Assembly (NCBI GenBank): GCA_051294375.1
Contig: CM119267.1
Coordinates: forward strand, 6,596,367 to 6,660,366
DNA: 64,000 nt
Source: Paraspadella gotoi
Taxonomy: Eukaryota; Chaetognatha
Reading direction: 5' to 3'
In this document: piece by piece, positions 61,414 through 64,000 of the stretch
Layout: every line of letters starts with the position of its first letter
How positions within the stretch are numbered: the first letter of the stretch is position 1
Program-made: the position numbers and the translations under genes
The notes under the pieces: model-generated
Database searches by the model: none
The model's input: only the letters and a program-made list of their open reading frames with translations
What the model was told of the DNA's origin: nothing

Positions 61414-61635
61414 CCATTTTCCACAAAATAGAGGTGGAGAGAGAGCCGAGGGAAAGAGAGAGATAGAGAGAGAGAATATTACTCTCTAATGCGCGAAAAC
61501 TCGACCGCGTAAAATTGCGAAGGAAGGAGAGAGAACGACGAAGGAAAAGGGGAGAAATAAGGAACGAGGTGTTGAGTCACAAAATGGCGAGAAGAGATAA
61601 AGAAATATTAAAAAAAACAATATAAAAAAATCTTA

Positions 61636-61645
61636 NNNNNNNNNN
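61636..61645. other. Assembly gap (10 N)
   Basis: Short N run in A-rich sequence. The flanks do not overlap visibly. Confidence 0.95.
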
Positions 61646-61649
61646 GCTT

Positions 61650-62580
61650 GATAAAAAAATGTAATGATAGTTACTTGGGGAGAAATAAACCTGTCACGAT
61701 AGACTTGAGAATATCTGGAGAATCGGGCACAAGTTACCCGAAACTAAAACGAAATAAGTAGGAGGAATAGAAGGTGGAGTAGAAAGAGGAGGAGGAAAGG
61801 GGGTGAGGGAGAGAAAGAAAACTGAAAACGAAAGAAAGAAATAGTTAAGACGACGACGCCGCCTAAAAAAAAAAAGGGGATAAAAAAGAAAACTCGAAAA
61901 GGTAAAACGGCGCCGGTGGGAAAAGGAGAAGAAAGAAGTTTGGGAAGAGGGAGAAAGGAAAAGCGTCGGGCGGGAAACGTCGTTGAAAGCGCCCAAAAAG
62001 AAGGTGAACGACGCCGGAGCAGACCTACCCCCCACACTGAAAAAAAAAAAACAACGCCGCGGCGAAAGAACAACGCCGAGCCTTCGCTTTAACCGCCGTC
62101 TTTTCCGCCCGAGTCCCATGGGGTGAGGTGAGATTTTTGGGTGAGGTCTCTATCCGCGAGGATCTTAGGTCGAGAGTTGGCGGGGAAAAAATGTTTTTTG
62201 TAGAATAGCTACTACGAAAGATGATACTACTATACACGCTCTCACTCTCAACCTTTTTCGAATAAAATAAATATACGTAAATGAAAAAAAAAGGGACGCG
62301 AGATTCTGAAAGCCCTTGAAAGCTAAACGAATTTTTAGTTAAAAAAAAAAGTCAAACGTTTTTGAATGAGACTTCATTAAAACTTAAATCGGACTCTCCG
62401 TCATTAAATTTTTTGAAGAAAAAAAAGTTTCGTTTTTATTACTCATTGAAGGGTCGTTGAAAGTCTCATTTAAGGCGGATCTGTAATGACTTAATCGACT
62501 TATGAATGCGATTAAAAATCCCCCCCCTCTCTCTCTCACATTATCTCTCATTCTCTCTCCCCATCTCTACTTTTCCCCTC
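61650..62580. other. Purine-rich non-coding region
   Basis: 61,750-62,110 is strongly purine-biased on the plus strand with CGCCG islands. The long minus-strand frames here are Ser/Phe low-complexity artefacts of that bias. 62,520-62,580 is a CT-rich tract. No gene is called. Confidence 0.4.
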
Positions 62581-63130
62581 TGCCCCCGCACTGCACTCCG
62601 CAAAATTTCCTCGCGCTTCCGCCTTTTTTTAAGAATTCCATCCAGTGACGTCAGGAAGAAAAAGCAACAACGAAAGAAGAAAAAAACCCGGCCGAGGACG
62701 TCACGAGTCGGCATTCTCAACCTTCGACCCGCGCCAGAAACGAGGGCAGACGCGAGAGGGCGCGACTCTCCAGGGGGCGGGAATCCTGGGCCGGGATGAG
62801 AACGCGGGGGCGAAGAGGGGGGGCGGCGAATAAGGGGGGGGGGTAAAAGGGGCCGAGGATTGCGGAATGCCGCGGCGGCGATGCGAAGAACCGACCAATG
62901 GGAAGCGAGGATTTTCTTTCGCTGAGCGAATTCCCTCGGCCGACAATGGCGAATGCGCTGGCAGGGGTGATGGGGGAAAATGGCGTCCGCTGACCGATAT
63001 AATGATGTTCGCCTACATGGGCGAGAGGAATCGCTGACAGAAATAACAGCCAATACTGATTGACGAGCATGGGCACGAGCGTAAGCGTGGGCATGGGGCA
63101 TGGAGCATTCCTTAGCGGGACGAAACGGGG
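62581..63130. promoter_or_regulatory. CpG-rich block with CRE palindrome
   Basis: This is the most GC- and CpG-rich stretch of the window. It holds a perfect cAMP-response-element palindrome TGACGTCA at 62,646-62,653 followed by GGAAG (ETS-like), a second GACGTCAC at about 62,697, and GGGGGCGGG runs. It is probably a promoter region of a gene beyond the window or an untranslated first exon. Frames on both strands are composition artefacts. Confidence 0.4.
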
Positions 63131-63439
63131 GAAAAAAATGAATGTTTTCCAGCTAGAATGACAGGTGGCAAGTTGAGAATGGCGAAATAGCGAATGCCAC
63201 TTTGCAACTATTGTTGACACTTTAAAGCCAAAGCTTTTGAATCTACAGTCAATGTCGGAAAAAGATATCGAAGCTTAGATAAAATATACTTTAATAAATC
63301 GAAATAATAAATATCATATGATTCGTGAGTTTCTATAAAATTATAAACAAAACTAATGTGAAAGACTACTAGAAAAACAACGACGAAGACATGCTTCGCG
63401 GAAAGATAGAAAAAAAAAACACGAGGCGAATCGATGTAG

Positions 63440-63670
63440 GCGAGTACGACGACGACAACGACGACGACAACGACAACGACGACGACGACGACAACGACGA
63501 CGCTGTCAACGCGAACGCCAAAGACCGTTTATAACAGGAGTATCTCGTCCTAAGTTTATATTTCCATCCTTTTTTTTTTTAATGATTCAAGCGCCAACCC
63601 AAAGACGACGTCGTCGTTGTCGTCGTCGTCGTCGTCATCGTCGTCGTTGTCGTCGTCGTCATCGTCGTCT
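63440..63670. repeat. Complementary GAC and GTC triplet tracts
   Basis: (GAC/AAC)n at about 63,449-63,501 and (GTC/ATC)n at about 63,602-63,668 face each other across ~100 bases and could form a long hairpin. No frame uses them as coding sequence. Confidence 0.7.
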
Positions 63671-64000
63671 GTGAAAGTCATTCGTTTCCCTCCTTCGACG
63701 TCACAACACGATTTCCATTAATAACCATCGTCGTCGGGAGGTTTTAGAGAATATTCAATAATGGTATTAACAATATTCTAGTAGATATTGTTTTTGATAC
63801 TGCGTCGCCCCAGCGTTTCCGTAACGTAATGTCTAATCAAGTCAGACTTGGATGGGCGCAGCCCGAGTGGAACTCAAATTCTGAATAATTCGTCCTTGTG
63901 AAAGTTGAATGTTAAGACTTAAAAGTAAGCAGACTATACTTGACTATACTTGACTATACTTGACGTTGTATTAATTCAATAATTAAATTTGTATCTGAGA
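63671..64000. other. Window end, no gene
   Basis: Mixed sequence with a short ACTTGACTAT tandem repeat (63,935-63,965). Nothing else is supported. Confidence 0.5.

Noticed and set aside
61694-62237. Phe/Ser-rich minus-strand frames
   Set aside because: They result from strong purine bias on the plus strand and show no domain or splice signals.
62541-63220. Long frames on both strands in the CpG-rich block
   Set aside because: High GC makes stops rare; frames overlap on both strands and have no coherent protein character.

Overview
This window is nuclear DNA from an invertebrate animal. The evidence is canonical GT-AG introns (with two GC-AG exceptions), signal-peptide proteins that combine chitin-binding (CBM14/peritrophin-A) and C-type lectin domains, a PAQR3-like receptor, a SOX-like HMG-box gene, a SHIPPO/ODF3-like sperm-tail protein, and very AT-rich intergenic DNA full of non-autonomous transposons. 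I cannot name the phylum. Degenerate CCCTAA-type tracts would fit a TTAGGG telomere lineage, which is weak evidence. The sequence looks like a gapped assembly: there are six N runs, and several are flanked by near-identical repeats with scattered single-base indels, as expected from noisy long reads.

Region by region. 1-26 kb is a repeat domain. It holds a ~2.6 kb tandem duplication at 1-5.6 kb, a 1.17 kb palindrome at 8.8-9.95 kb whose arms carry hammerhead-ribozyme-like cores, a ~1.8 kb-armed inverted repeat at 12.3-17.1 kb, two minisatellites, tRNA-like modules at 19.6-20.7 kb, a TRIM-like element at 23.3-24.06 kb, a tRNA-like SINE at 24.9-25.1 kb and a Tc1 remnant at 25.5-26.1 kb. Among these repeats, minus-strand exons with compatible phases (25.4, 21.1, 18.8 and perhaps 14.2 kb) look like one unrecognised gene with huge introns. 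26.9-27.8 kb carries a compact three-exon gene of unknown family. 27.8-30.4 kb is AT-rich repeat.

30.4-38.0 kb is a tight minus-strand cluster of four secreted C-type lectins, three of which carry Cys-rich CBM14-like modules. Spacers are only 79-198 bp. These are probably chitin- or glycan-binding immune, cuticle or gut-lining proteins produced by tandem duplication. 38.7-44.8 kb holds three plus-strand genes: an unrecognised single-pass membrane protein, an HMG-box (SOX-like) factor, and a PAQR3-like seven-helix receptor. 45.6-54.4 kb is a 23-exon minus-strand gene for a ~1,794-residue protein with acidic tandem repeats at the N terminus and coiled coils at the C terminus. 56.8-57.8 kb is the SHIPPO/ODF3-like gene, which appears truncated at its C terminus next to telomere-like repeats.

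58-64 kb is mostly non-coding. It has a 1.0 kb hAT non-autonomous element with a perfect 8-bp target duplication, a long CT microsatellite, a CpG-rich block with a CRE palindrome that may be a promoter for a gene outside the window, and complementary GAC/GTC tracts. The gene models were built by hand from splice sites and reading-frame continuity. Exon phases agree throughout the ten main models, which is the strongest support for them.
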